This document shows positions 41,386-49,454 of a stretch of DNA of 64,000 nt, one piece after another (the stretch's first letter is position 1; every line of letters begins with the position of its first letter). Origin of the DNA: Fimbriimonas ginsengisoli Gsoil 348 (GTDB lineage: Bacteria > Armatimonadota > Fimbriimonadia > Fimbriimonadales > Fimbriimonadaceae). A program made the translations under genes and the position numbers. The notes beneath the pieces are model-generated. The model worked only from the letters and a program-made list of their open reading frames with translations, was not told where the DNA came from and made no database searches. The stretch is from positions 2,480,001 to 2,544,000 of the forward strand of contig NZ_CP007139.1 of assembly GCF_000724625.1 (NCBI RefSeq), given 5' to 3'.

Positions 41386-43197
41386 ATGGCCATCCCCACT
41401 TTCCTCGCCTTGCTCCTGATCCGGGCACAGACGCCGGTTCAGTACGCAAAGTTCGAATTCAATATTCCAATGCGGGACGGGGTCAAGCTTTACACTTCCG
41501 TCTACATTCCCAAGCAGGTTGCAGGCCGGCACCCGATTCTGTTGGAGCGCACCCCTTACTCTGCCGGACCTTACGGCCCAGCGAATAAGGATGATTTCTT
41601 GGGCTCGCCCCGCATGCGTCAAAAGGGCTACATCTTCGCCTACCAAGATGTCCGTGGTCAATACATGAGCGGCGGAACGTACGAGAACGTCCGCCCGATA
41701 CGGAAGGACGCGACGGTCGGGACCGATGAGAGCACCGATACCTGGGACACCGTCGATTACCTGGTGAAGCATGTGCCGGGAAACAACGGAGCGGTCGGGC
41801 TTTGGGGGATTTCCTACCCCGGGTTTTACGCCGCCGCCGGGGCCATCGACACCCACCCGGCCCTGAAGGCGGTATCGCCGCAGGCGCCGGTGAGCGACTG
41901 GTTCGTGGGGGACGACGTGCACCACAACGGGGCGTTTTTCCTGCAGGACAACTTCGATTTCGGGGCGTGGTTCGATATGCCCCACAAGTCATTGGAGCGA
42001 GACCACCCCGGACTCAAGATCGACCGCGGCGGTCGCTCGGCCTACGATTTCTTCCTGCAGGGCGGATCGCTCGCGGAAATCGAGAAGAAGTATTTCAAGG
42101 GAAGAATCCCGTACTGGAACGAAGTCGCCCGACACGGCACTTACGACGATTACTGGAAAGATCGAGCCTTGCCGCCTCACATGAAGAACGTGAAGTGCGC
42201 CGTCCTAACCGTCGGCGGCCTCTTCGACGCCGAGGACATGTGGGGCGCGCTGAATACCTACGCCGCGACCGAGCGCCAGAACCCCGGAATCCCCAACTTC
42301 CTTGTGATGGGCCCGTGGTACCACGGGATGTGGGCCGAGGGAGAGGGAACCGCGTTCGGAGATCTCTCTTACGGCATGGCGACCAGCCAGTGGTATCGCG
42401 AGAATGTCGAATTTCCGTTCTTCGAGCGGTATCTTCGCGGCCAAGAAGTACCTCCGCCCGCGGAGGCGACGATTTTCCAAACCGGTGCTAACCGATGGCG
42501 CACGTTCACCCAATGGCCGCCCGCCGGCCTGGGCAAATATTCCGTCTATCTGGGCGAAGGACATACGCTGACGGAATCCGCGCCGGGTACAGAGGGCGCG
42601 GATTCGTATGAGAACGATCCAGCCCGGCCGACCCCGTACATCGCGGATCTCTCCTCGAAAGAACGTCCCGCCACCTACATGGTGGACGACCAGCGATGGG
42701 CCGAGAAGCGTTCGGATGTCGCCACCTATAAGGGCCCGGTGCTAGCTCGGGATCTGACGGTTGCCGGTCCGGTCGACGTCGACCTCTGGGCCTCGACGAC
42801 CGGAACCGACGCCGATTTCGTGGTGAAGGTGATTGACGTATGGCCCGCTGATTCGACGGATGTTTCGTCCCGCGGCCGTCCGATGGCGGGCTACGAGCAG
42901 CTTCTTCGCGGCGACATCATGCGCGGCAAGTTCCGGAATTCGCTCGAGAAGCCTGAGCCGTTTGTCCCGGGCCAGTCAACCCGCGTGCACTTCCGGATGA
43001 ACGACGTCCTCCACACCTTCAAGGCTGGCCACCGCATCATGGTCCAAGTCCAAAGCTCCTGGTTCCCTCTGGTCGACCGCAATCCGAACCGATTCATGGA
43101 CATCTATCAAGCCACGACGTCCGACTTCCAACCCGCCACCATCACCCTCCACCACGACCCCGCCCACCCCTCGTCGGTCTCCTTCGGCACCTTGTAG
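41386..43197 (+). CDS. CocE/NonD-family hydrolase (X-Pro dipeptidyl-peptidase-like), secreted
   Basis: This 603-residue serine hydrolase has a short signal-like N-terminus (IPTFLALLLIRAQ), then the CocE fold: MRDGVKLYTSVYIP, AYQDVRGQYMSGG, the nucleophile in WGISYPGFYAAAGAI, MGPWYHGMW (His), and a C-terminal jelly-roll domain (from PVLARDLTVAGPVDVDLW on) with HFRMNDVLHTFKAGHRIMVQV. Such enzymes cleave esters, amides or X-Pro peptides. It is divergent from the nitrilase-type gene. Confidence 0.92.
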   Translation: MAIPTFLALLLIRAQTPVQYAKFEFNIPMRDGVKLYTSVYIPKQVAGRHPILLERTPYSAGPYGPANKDDFLGSPRMRQKGYIFAYQDVRGQYMSGGTYENVRPIRKDATVGTDESTDTWDTVDYLVKHVPGNNGAVGLWGISYPGFYAAAGAIDTHPALKAVSPQAPVSDWFVGDDVHHNGAFFLQDNFDFGAWFDMPHKSLERDHPGLKIDRGGRSAYDFFLQGGSLAEIEKKYFKGRIPYWNEVARHGTYDDYWKDRALPPHMKNVKCAVLTVGGLFDAEDMWGALNTYAATERQNPGIPNFLVMGPWYHGMWAEGEGTAFGDLSYGMATSQWYRENVEFPFFERYLRGQEVPPPAEATIFQTGANRWRTFTQWPPAGLGKYSVYLGEGHTLTESAPGTEGADSYENDPARPTPYIADLSSKERPATYMVDDQRWAEKRSDVATYKGPVLARDLTVAGPVDVDLWASTTGTDADFVVKVIDVWPADSTDVSSRGRPMAGYEQLLRGDIMRGKFRNSLEKPEPFVPGQSTRVHFRMNDVLHTFKAGHRIMVQVQSSWFPLVDRNPNRFMDIYQATTSDFQPATITLHHDPAHPSSVSFGTL

Positions 43198-43199
43198 CC

Positions 43200-43358
43200 C
43201 CCGTGGCACGGGCTTCCAGCCCGTGTGTATCACGACCATCCTGGTCGTGTGAACGTAGCATCGGCTCCCAGCCGATGAACCCGACGGCCCTCGTGGCCAT
43301 TGGAAAAGGGCCAGGGGCAGGATCCCCCTGGGACCCACTGGCAAGATGCCAGTGGCAC
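43200..43358. repeat. Array of five palindromic repeats ahead of the S10 peptidase
   Basis: In order: GGGCTTCCAGCCC, CACGACCATCCTGGTCGTG, GTAGCATCGGCTCCCAGCCG, a block around CCCTGGGACC, and CTGGCAAGATGCCAG followed by TGGCACG. The first two are the same pair, in the same order, as at 11007-11046. The array ends 8 bp before the chosen start codon of the next gene. Confidence 0.8.
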
Positions 43359-43366
43359 GTTCGGAA

Positions 43367-44911
43367 ATGCGGCTCGTGCGTTATGCTCTTTCCGTGCTTA
43401 GCCTCATTCCTTTTTTCGCCGTGATGTTGGCCCAGGGGCCGGGGCAGAACCCTCAGACGGGACCTCGGAGCCAAACGCGACCGCCGGTGGCCGACGCCTC
43501 CCCGGTCGTACCCGCGATCGAGATCGCTCCCTCGGTGACTCATCACACGCTCACCCTTCCGAGTGGCGCGGTGACCTACACGGCCACCGCGGCCCAGATT
43601 CCGCTCCGAAACGAAGCGGGCGAGGTCGAGTGCCGGATGTTTTACGTCGCCTACACCAAGGATGGCGCCGAGGCGCATAACCGGCCGGTCACGTTCGCCT
43701 TCAACGGCGGTCCGGGAAGCGCCACTTTGTGGCTCCACATGGGTTCCCTCGGGCCCAAGCGGGCGCCGATGAACGACGACGGGACCCTGCCAAACCCGCC
43801 GTACGAGGCCGTCGACAACATGGACTCGTGGCTCGACTTCACCGACGTGGTGGTCATCGACGCTCCCGGCACCGGTTACAGCCGCATTGCCCGACCGGAC
43901 CTCGCGTCCAAGTATTTTGGACTCCAGCCGGATATCGCCGCTTTCAGCTCGTTTATCCGGAACTGGCTCACGTCGCACAAGCGCTGGCGCTCCCCGCTCT
44001 TCGTGGCCGGCGAGAGCTATGGCGGCATCCGTGGTTCGGGCCTCAGCAACGCCCTCTTCCGCTCCGGAGTGGCGCTGAACGGGTTCGTGAGCATCTCAGG
44101 GACCAGCAACTTCATGACGCTGGACGGCATGCGCGGCAACGACTCCACCTACATTAGCTTCTTCCCATCGATGGCCGCGTGCGCGTGGTACCACCACAAG
44201 CTCGCGCCGAGGTTCAAGGACGTCGCGAGCGTCGTTCGAGAAACCCAGGACTGGATCGACAAGGAGTACGCTCCCGCCCTTCAGCGCGGCGACAGCCTGA
44301 GCCCCAAGGAGAAGGAGCATATCGCCGACAAGATGTCGGAGTATCTCGGGATTAGCAAGAAGTATTGCCTCGGCGCCAACCTCCGCGTCACCGAGCGCCA
44401 GATGTTCCGCGAGCTGCTGCGGGACGAAGGGCTGACGATCGGACGATACGACGGCCGGCTTACCGGAAAGGAAGAGCTGCTCGTCGGCGAGCGCGGATCC
44501 GGCGACCCGAGCGACGATGCCACGACCGCTCCATTCACCTCCTCGCTCAACGACTACCTCCAGAACGATCTCGCGATCAAGACCGACCTCCCGTATCTCA
44601 ACTCCGGCAACGTACGTCCTTGGGCGGAGCCGGAGGGTAGCTATGCCGAAACCGCATCGGACCTCCGAAGCGTGCTGGCGCGGAATCAGCACTTCCGAGC
44701 GCTCTACTGCTGCGGGTACTACGATCTCGCCTGTCCGCTTAACGGCACGATCTACACCGTCAACCACATGGGACTCGACCCGGTGACCCGCTCGCACGTC
44801 TCGTTCCAGTACTACCCGGCGGGCCACATGATGTACATCGAAAAGAGCTCCCGCAAGAAGCTCCACGACGATGTGGCCAAATTCGAAGCCGACTGCCTAA
44901 GCGGACGATAG
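43367..44911 (+). CDS. S10-family serine carboxypeptidase-like protein, secreted
   Basis: This 514-residue protein has a signal peptide (YALSVLSLIPFFAVMLAQ). The S10 marks are FAFNGGPGSATLWLHMGSLGPKR, the nucleophile in VAGESYGGIRG, the Asp in CCGYYDLACPLNGT, and the His in YYPAGHMMYIE. S10 enzymes remove C-terminal residues or act as acyltransferases. ATG 43367 (or GTG 43376) is chosen; the start at 43346 lies inside the palindromic array. Confidence 0.93.
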   Translation: MRLVRYALSVLSLIPFFAVMLAQGPGQNPQTGPRSQTRPPVADASPVVPAIEIAPSVTHHTLTLPSGAVTYTATAAQIPLRNEAGEVECRMFYVAYTKDGAEAHNRPVTFAFNGGPGSATLWLHMGSLGPKRAPMNDDGTLPNPPYEAVDNMDSWLDFTDVVVIDAPGTGYSRIARPDLASKYFGLQPDIAAFSSFIRNWLTSHKRWRSPLFVAGESYGGIRGSGLSNALFRSGVALNGFVSISGTSNFMTLDGMRGNDSTYISFFPSMAACAWYHHKLAPRFKDVASVVRETQDWIDKEYAPALQRGDSLSPKEKEHIADKMSEYLGISKKYCLGANLRVTERQMFRELLRDEGLTIGRYDGRLTGKEELLVGERGSGDPSDDATTAPFTSSLNDYLQNDLAIKTDLPYLNSGNVRPWAEPEGSYAETASDLRSVLARNQHFRALYCCGYYDLACPLNGTIYTVNHMGLDPVTRSHVSFQYYPAGHMMYIEKSSRKKLHDDVAKFEADCLSGR

Positions 44912-45249
44912 CGGACCGTTACCCTCCACTCTCTTATGTGGAGGGTCTCATTCTGCGAGGATTTGGGTGTCCTTGCTGCCCGGGGAATTGGACCACCGAG
45001 CATCGACAACCGTAGCCCGGGGATTTATCCCCGGCAGAACCTTGGAGCGCGGCTAAAGCCACGGGCTACGGGTGAAATCTGACTGGCGGACAGTCGGCAT
45101 GCGCGCTTCCGGCATTTGGCCCTCCGGGCATCGACTAAAGTCGACTCCGCATGCGAGCTAAAAGCTCGCGCTCCATTTGTGATTCGCGCCCGAGAAGGCT
45201 AGTAAAAAGACTAGACCCGCAGTGGAGATTTCGCTAGAATGGATACGTT
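44912..45249. repeat. Intergenic region with hairpins (338 bp, no gene)
   Basis: It holds a terminator-like hairpin (44921-44946), a double palindrome with outer arms CGTAGCCCG/CGGGCTACG (45011-45019 and 45062-45070) and inner CCGGGGA/TCCCCGG, then TCGACT-AA-AGTCGA (45131-45144) and GCGAGCT-AAA-AGCTCGC (45153-45169). No coding frame is credible. Confidence 0.75.
44921..44946 (+). terminator. Terminator-like hairpin after the S10 peptidase
   Basis: ACCCTCCAC (44921-44929) pairs exactly with GTGGAGGGT (44938-44946) over an 8-nt loop, 10 bp after the stop codon. The following CTCATTCT is only weakly T-rich. Confidence 0.6.
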
Positions 45250-45642
45250 ATGAACGATGCACGGATGCTGAAGTTCGCCCTGTTTACGGTCTGTCTCGCC
45301 GGTTGCGGAGGAGGCGGGGGCGGCGGCTCTGATTCCAACTCTCTAGAGGGCCACTATTCCGGAAGCTTTTCCGCCGAAGGGGTTGGCGCCGGAACCGTCG
45401 ACGTTACGATTTATTCCGGAAACCGGGTCTCAGGGACCACGGTCAATAGTGCGGCTTCCAACCGGCACGGTCTTTTCGTGGGTCGAATCATCGACTCGAC
45501 TATTTCCGGTTCGGTCCTCGAAGATGCGCAGCAAGAAAAGGGATTTACCGGCACCGTCGACAAAGGGAACGGTCAGTTGACCTTGCATCTGACCTTCAAT
45601 GGTTTGAACACTACGGCCACCTACACGCTGACGAAAAATTAG
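45250..45642 (+). CDS. Small lipoprotein of unknown function
   Basis: This 130-residue protein has a lipoprotein signal (LKFALFTVCLAGC, Cys at about residue 19) followed by a run of seven glycines and Ser. The mature part is a beta-rich domain (GHYSGSFSAEGVGAGTVDVTI, TVDKGNGQLTLHLTF, TATYTLTKN). No family was recognised. ATG 45250 gives a normal-length signal; ATG 45265 is an alternative. Confidence 0.75.
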   Translation: MNDARMLKFALFTVCLAGCGGGGGGGSDSNSLEGHYSGSFSAEGVGAGTVDVTIYSGNRVSGTTVNSAASNRHGLFVGRIIDSTISGSVLEDAQQEKGFTGTVDKGNGQLTLHLTFNGLNTTATYTLTKN

Positions 45643-45728
45643 ACTTCGCCCCGGCGCTTTCATTCCCGCGAACTTGCCGGCAAATGGCGGTTCTCGGGCT
45701 TCCTCGATTGCGCAAAATCTCGGCATTT

Positions 45729-45768
45729 TTGCTAGGCAACCACTTGCTTCTATCCTACTTTGGATAGA
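45729..45768 (+). promoter_or_regulatory. Possible sigma-70-like promoter
   Basis: TTGCTA (45729-45734) and TATCCT (45751-45756) are spaced 16 bp apart, about 80 bp upstream of the large secreted protein. A small inverted repeat TCTATCC/GGATAGA overlaps the -10 side. The match is weak. Confidence 0.25.
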
Positions 45769-45834
45769 GGCGTACACAATGGACTTCGCGGCTCTGACTT
45801 CCCCCAATCGTGTCTAGCCTTCGCGCGGAGTTCC

Positions 45835-48522
45835 ATGCCTGGTAGCACGCCTAAGTTTTCAATGTCGAAACCTTCTTTCCGCTTCCTGAGCCTCCTGGGG
45901 ATTCTCCTGCTGATTGTCCTTCCCGGGCTTGCCACCGCGCAATCGGTTTCGAGCTTGGTGTTGGAGCCGCCGAGCGTACCTGGTGGTTACTCCTCCCGGG
46001 GCGTCGTGACTCTTACCTCTGCCGCCACCGGCAACGGACGGCTGGTGTCTGTCTCCAGCGATAAAGCTTTCGTTCAGGTTCCTAGCCTCGTCCGAGTCGT
46101 CGCCGGTCAAACCTCCGCTAAGTTCACCGTTAAGACGAGCCCTTTGTCTTCTACCGACACCGCTACCCTGACCGCCACCGCCTCTGGAACGGCGACCGCC
46201 GTGATGACCGTCCTGAGTGCGTCCATCAGAAACGTGGAACTCACGCCGAACCCGGCGATCGGCGGTGCAGCCGTACAAGGAAAGGTCAACCTAGCCGGGA
46301 CGGCGCCGGCAGGTGGCCTGACCGTTGCCTTGACGAGTTCAGGTGCGTTCGCCCATGTCCCTGCAAATGTTATGGTAGCCGCGGGCAACGGTTCTGCCAC
46401 TTTCAGCATTCCTACCGATTCCGTGGCGACCAGTAAGTTTGCTATCGTCACCGCGACCTTGGGCGCTTCCTCCGCCAGTCGGCCGCTTTTCGTGAACCCC
46501 GCCGCGGTTACCGCCCTCTCCTTCTCGCCCGGTGTTGTCGTTGGCGGCGCCGGGACCGTAGGCACCGTTACGATCGACGCGCCCGCCGGGGCCCCGGGGG
46601 TCGACGTTCGAGTGTGGAGCGAGAATTCCGCCGTCAAAGCGCCGCTCACGGTCACCATTCCTTCGGGCAGTACGCAGGCGACGTTTAACGCCACGACGAT
46701 CGCCTTGGCGTCGCAACAACTTGCTCGTGTGACGGCCAAGACAAGTGGATCGCCAGTTGCCGCCACGGTCATCGTCAACCCGCCAACTCCCGCCTCGCTG
46801 ACCTTAGCCCCTACCTCAGTTACCGGAGGCACCTCCTCTAAAGCGACCGTCACGCTTACCGGAGCCGCTCCCGCGGGAGGAATCGATATCGCCCTTTCCT
46901 GCGACAAGAGCTATGCCCAAACGCCGGCTTCGATCCACTTGACTACCGGAGCGACGTCGGGGATCTTCACAGTTACATCGAGTGCGGTTGATGCGGATGG
47001 AAAGGCCGCGATCACGACCGCCGTTGGCGGAGGAACAAAAAGCGCGAACCTCACGGTTCTCTCTCCGCCGGTCGCCTCCGTTGCTGTCGACCCGGCGATC
47101 GTAACCGGAGGAACCAGCGCAACGGGCAAGGTCTTCCTCGTCAATCCCGCTCCCGCTGGAGGGGTAGTCGTGACATTACAGAGTGACCGGAGCTTCGCGA
47201 CTCCGCCCGTTTCCGTTCGGGTGCCCGTGGGAAGCGTCTCCACCACGTTCACCGTCTCCACCGCGGGAGTCGTGTCGACGCAGAACGCTACGCTTACCGC
47301 CACCGCGGGAGGCATCCGTGTAACGGCAACTTTGACGGTAGCTTCGCCTCAAGATACGATCGTCTCGATCATCGCTCCGGGGCGGACGCTACTCTTCGCC
47401 GCCGCTCAGGACGGAAACCAAGTCTGGCGGACCATTCCCGTAACCGGGGACCACGCGGTCGCGATTGTCACCGATCCATCGGGTCGATATGGCCTAACCG
47501 TGGTTTATGCGGAACCCAACGGAAAGATCGTTACTTCGATCCACCAAGCAACCCTCTCGGAGATCAAGGCGATCGTTATTCCTGCGGACAACCCAACTTA
47601 CGATACGGGAGAGGTTTCTGGGTCATTGTCGAACCTACCCACCGGCTCCTCCGTGTCCCTGATGGGATTTGGTCGCGGTTTTTCTTCGCTAACAAAGAAC
47701 GGCGCGTTCTCGGCCTCGTTGCCCAAGAAAGCCCCTTGGGATCTTGTTTCGGCCCTATATGGTCCAAGGAATACGTTTCAGGGCTTGGAAATTCGCCGTA
47801 ACCTCTCCAGCACTCCGATCTCCGGCATCAACCTCGACGCTTCTCAGTTCTTGATGCCAACCGAGGAGTTCAGCCTGTTGGGTTCGGGCGACTCGATCGG
47901 TTTCGCGTTATCGTATGCCGCCTCCTCCTACTTACAGACGGTGAACGGCACCCTAAGCAGTGTTATCGATACTCAGCGCGATGCGCACTATTCGTTCTAT
48001 GGATTGCCGGCGTCGTTCCAAGATGCAGGTGATCGGTATTACGCGACGCTAACCGATTATTCTGAGAATTTTAACGGCGACTTCGGCGGTTGGTCCGTTT
48101 CGTCCACGGGGGTAGCGGTCGGAGCCCCGCATGATATCGAGCTTAATCTCGACTTCCCGTCGGACCCTCTTGCCTTTTCCAGCATCGGCGCCGCGGGCCA
48201 TGAGGTGGGCCAGGTGACTTGGAACGAACTCTCCCCTAACTTGAAGGCGTTGGAAAACACGTTCATCGGGACGGGCGTATCCCACGCATGCTTTGCTAGC
48301 GTCGGTTGGCTTGGAAAAAATCTTTCCAATTACACTTACACCTCTCCGGATTTCGCAGGACTTCCCGGATGGAATATCTCCTGGAATCTAGGCAAATTCA
48401 CCAGCAGTGAAGCAAAGATTATCGTCAATAACGGCGCCTTCGCGGACCTCTACGACTCCACTCGCCCCATCTCCGATGGTTACATTTCGACGACTTACTT
48501 CATTAGGTACGTCGCCAACTAG
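45835..48522 (+). CDS. Large secreted protein with tandem beta-sandwich repeats
   Basis: This 895-residue exported protein has a signal peptide (FLSLLGILLLIVLPGLATAQ) at about residues 16-36, then five to six repeats of about 85-90 residues. Each has the pattern V-x-G-G-x-x-x-x-G-x-V-x-L (for example PTSVTGGTSSKATVTLTGAA and PAIVTGGTSATGKVFLVNPA), a PAGG turn, and a T-x-T-x-V-S/P strand with T-A-T-x-x-G. A unique C-terminal region of about 380 residues (from SPQDTIVSIIAPG) has no recognised domain. ATG 45835 is preferred because GGAG lies 5 bp upstream. The repeats resemble Ig-like surface domains; adhesion or polymer binding is an inference. Confidence 0.85.
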   Translation: MPGSTPKFSMSKPSFRFLSLLGILLLIVLPGLATAQSVSSLVLEPPSVPGGYSSRGVVTLTSAATGNGRLVSVSSDKAFVQVPSLVRVVAGQTSAKFTVKTSPLSSTDTATLTATASGTATAVMTVLSASIRNVELTPNPAIGGAAVQGKVNLAGTAPAGGLTVALTSSGAFAHVPANVMVAAGNGSATFSIPTDSVATSKFAIVTATLGASSASRPLFVNPAAVTALSFSPGVVVGGAGTVGTVTIDAPAGAPGVDVRVWSENSAVKAPLTVTIPSGSTQATFNATTIALASQQLARVTAKTSGSPVAATVIVNPPTPASLTLAPTSVTGGTSSKATVTLTGAAPAGGIDIALSCDKSYAQTPASIHLTTGATSGIFTVTSSAVDADGKAAITTAVGGGTKSANLTVLSPPVASVAVDPAIVTGGTSATGKVFLVNPAPAGGVVVTLQSDRSFATPPVSVRVPVGSVSTTFTVSTAGVVSTQNATLTATAGGIRVTATLTVASPQDTIVSIIAPGRTLLFAAAQDGNQVWRTIPVTGDHAVAIVTDPSGRYGLTVVYAEPNGKIVTSIHQATLSEIKAIVIPADNPTYDTGEVSGSLSNLPTGSSVSLMGFGRGFSSLTKNGAFSASLPKKAPWDLVSALYGPRNTFQGLEIRRNLSSTPISGINLDASQFLMPTEEFSLLGSGDSIGFALSYAASSYLQTVNGTLSSVIDTQRDAHYSFYGLPASFQDAGDRYYATLTDYSENFNGDFGGWSVSSTGVAVGAPHDIELNLDFPSDPLAFSSIGAAGHEVGQVTWNELSPNLKALENTFIGTGVSHACFASVGWLGKNLSNYTYTSPDFAGLPGWNISWNLGKFTSSEAKIIVNNGAFADLYDSTRPISDGYISTTYFIRYVAN

Positions 48523-48559
48523 ACCTGAAAAATATCCCGCAACGTGGCCCGGGCGGACC

Positions 48560-49195
48560 CTACATCGCCAGTAGCGCGCCGGTCAATTCCGGGAACGAGT
48601 GGTAAGTGAAATCGGGAGCGAGCGAGGTCCCAAATCCGTAAGTCACGAAGGCGAACGGAATCCGGCATGCTCGCGCAGCGGCTTCGTCTCCGGCCGCGTC
48701 GCCCACCATGATCGGCCGCTGAAGGCCGTTTCGCTGGATCACCCGTGCGAGGTTTCGATCCTTGGATTCGGCGGTGTTGCCGAAGCACTCGCAGTCCTCG
48801 AACAACTCGCCGAGGTTCGAGAACGCGTAAAACGTCTCGATGTAACCGCTCTGGCAGTTGCTGACGATGAAAAGCCGGTAACGCTCCTTTAACCGCCGCA
48901 GTCCTTCCGTAACCCCCTCGTAAATTGTGCCGCCAAGCCGCGTGATCGCCGCGTTGTCCTCCACCGCCGTATCGTCGATCAAGAGCCGGATTTGCTCCTC
49001 CGATAGGTCTGAGAACGTCTCGCGGATGCACAGGTCGTGCGGCTTTCCGGTTACGAGTTGAACGTCATCCGCAGTGATGTGGCGGTAGGGAATGCCGTGC
49101 TTGGCCAACACGTCGTTCCAGGCGACTGCGCAAGCGGGCGTCGTATCCCAGAGCGTGCCGTCCAAGTCGAAGACGATCGAGTCGAAGTTCGTCAT
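48560..49195 (-). CDS. HAD-superfamily phosphatase
   Basis: This 211-residue protein has motif I FDLDGTLWDT (residues 9-18), motif II FIVSNCQSG, a conserved Lys in AESKDRNLARVI, and motif IV MVGDAAGDEAAA. The helical cap lies between motifs I and II. It is closest in layout to phosphoglycolate phosphatase-like enzymes, but the substrate is not determined. A small GAF-GGDEF remnant lies directly upstream. Confidence 0.9.
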   Translation of the reverse strand: MTNFDSIVFDLDGTLWDTTPACAVAWNDVLAKHGIPYRHITADDVQLVTGKPHDLCIRETFSDLSEEQIRLLIDDTAVEDNAAITRLGGTIYEGVTEGLRRLKERYRLFIVSNCQSGYIETFYAFSNLGELFEDCECFGNTAESKDRNLARVIQRNGLQRPIMVGDAAGDEAAARACRIPFAFVTYGFGTSLAPDFTYHSFPELTGALLAM

Positions 49196-49214
49196 GCCGG
49201 TTGCGCCAGAGGAC

Positions 49215-49355
49215 CTAGCCGACGCTATGGCCGAACGTATCGTTCAGGTTCTTGAACTGGTTGACATCCAGCTCGTTCAGCGTGTCCAGCACGTGGTACT
49301 GCGCCAACGTTTCCAGCCGTAGAGACTCATTCGCGGGGATTGCGGCCTTGACCAT
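49215..49355 (-). pseudogene. Internal-deletion remnant of a GAF-GGDEF (diguanylate cyclase) gene
   Basis: A 46-codon frame starts at ATG 49355 and ends at TAG 49215-49217. Its first 30 residues (M-V-K-A-A-I-P-A-N-E-S-L-R-L then YHVLDTLNE) match the standard lead-in of GAF-domain sensor proteins. The next residues, DVNQFKNLNDTFGHSVG, are the nucleotide-binding core of a GGDEF domain. In an intact protein these are separated by 150-200 residues, so a large in-frame deletion joined them, and the frame stops soon after. It was found by reading the gap; it is below normal gene length. Confidence 0.7.
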
Positions 49356-49371
49356 AGGGGAGAGCCAATTA

Positions 49372-49398
49372 TAACGGGTAACGGCTCCCTACCCGTTA
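49372..49398 (-). terminator. Hairpin downstream of the GH2 gene
   Basis: TAACGGGTA (49372-49380) pairs exactly with TACCCGTTA (49390-49398). On the minus strand it follows the GH2 stop by about 57 bp and is followed by TAATTGG, a weakly T-rich tail. Confidence 0.5.
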
Positions 49399-49454
49399 CC
49401 CAACGTCCGCACGAATCGCCATATGCCAGGCCCTCCCGTCCCGTGAAGAGGGAA

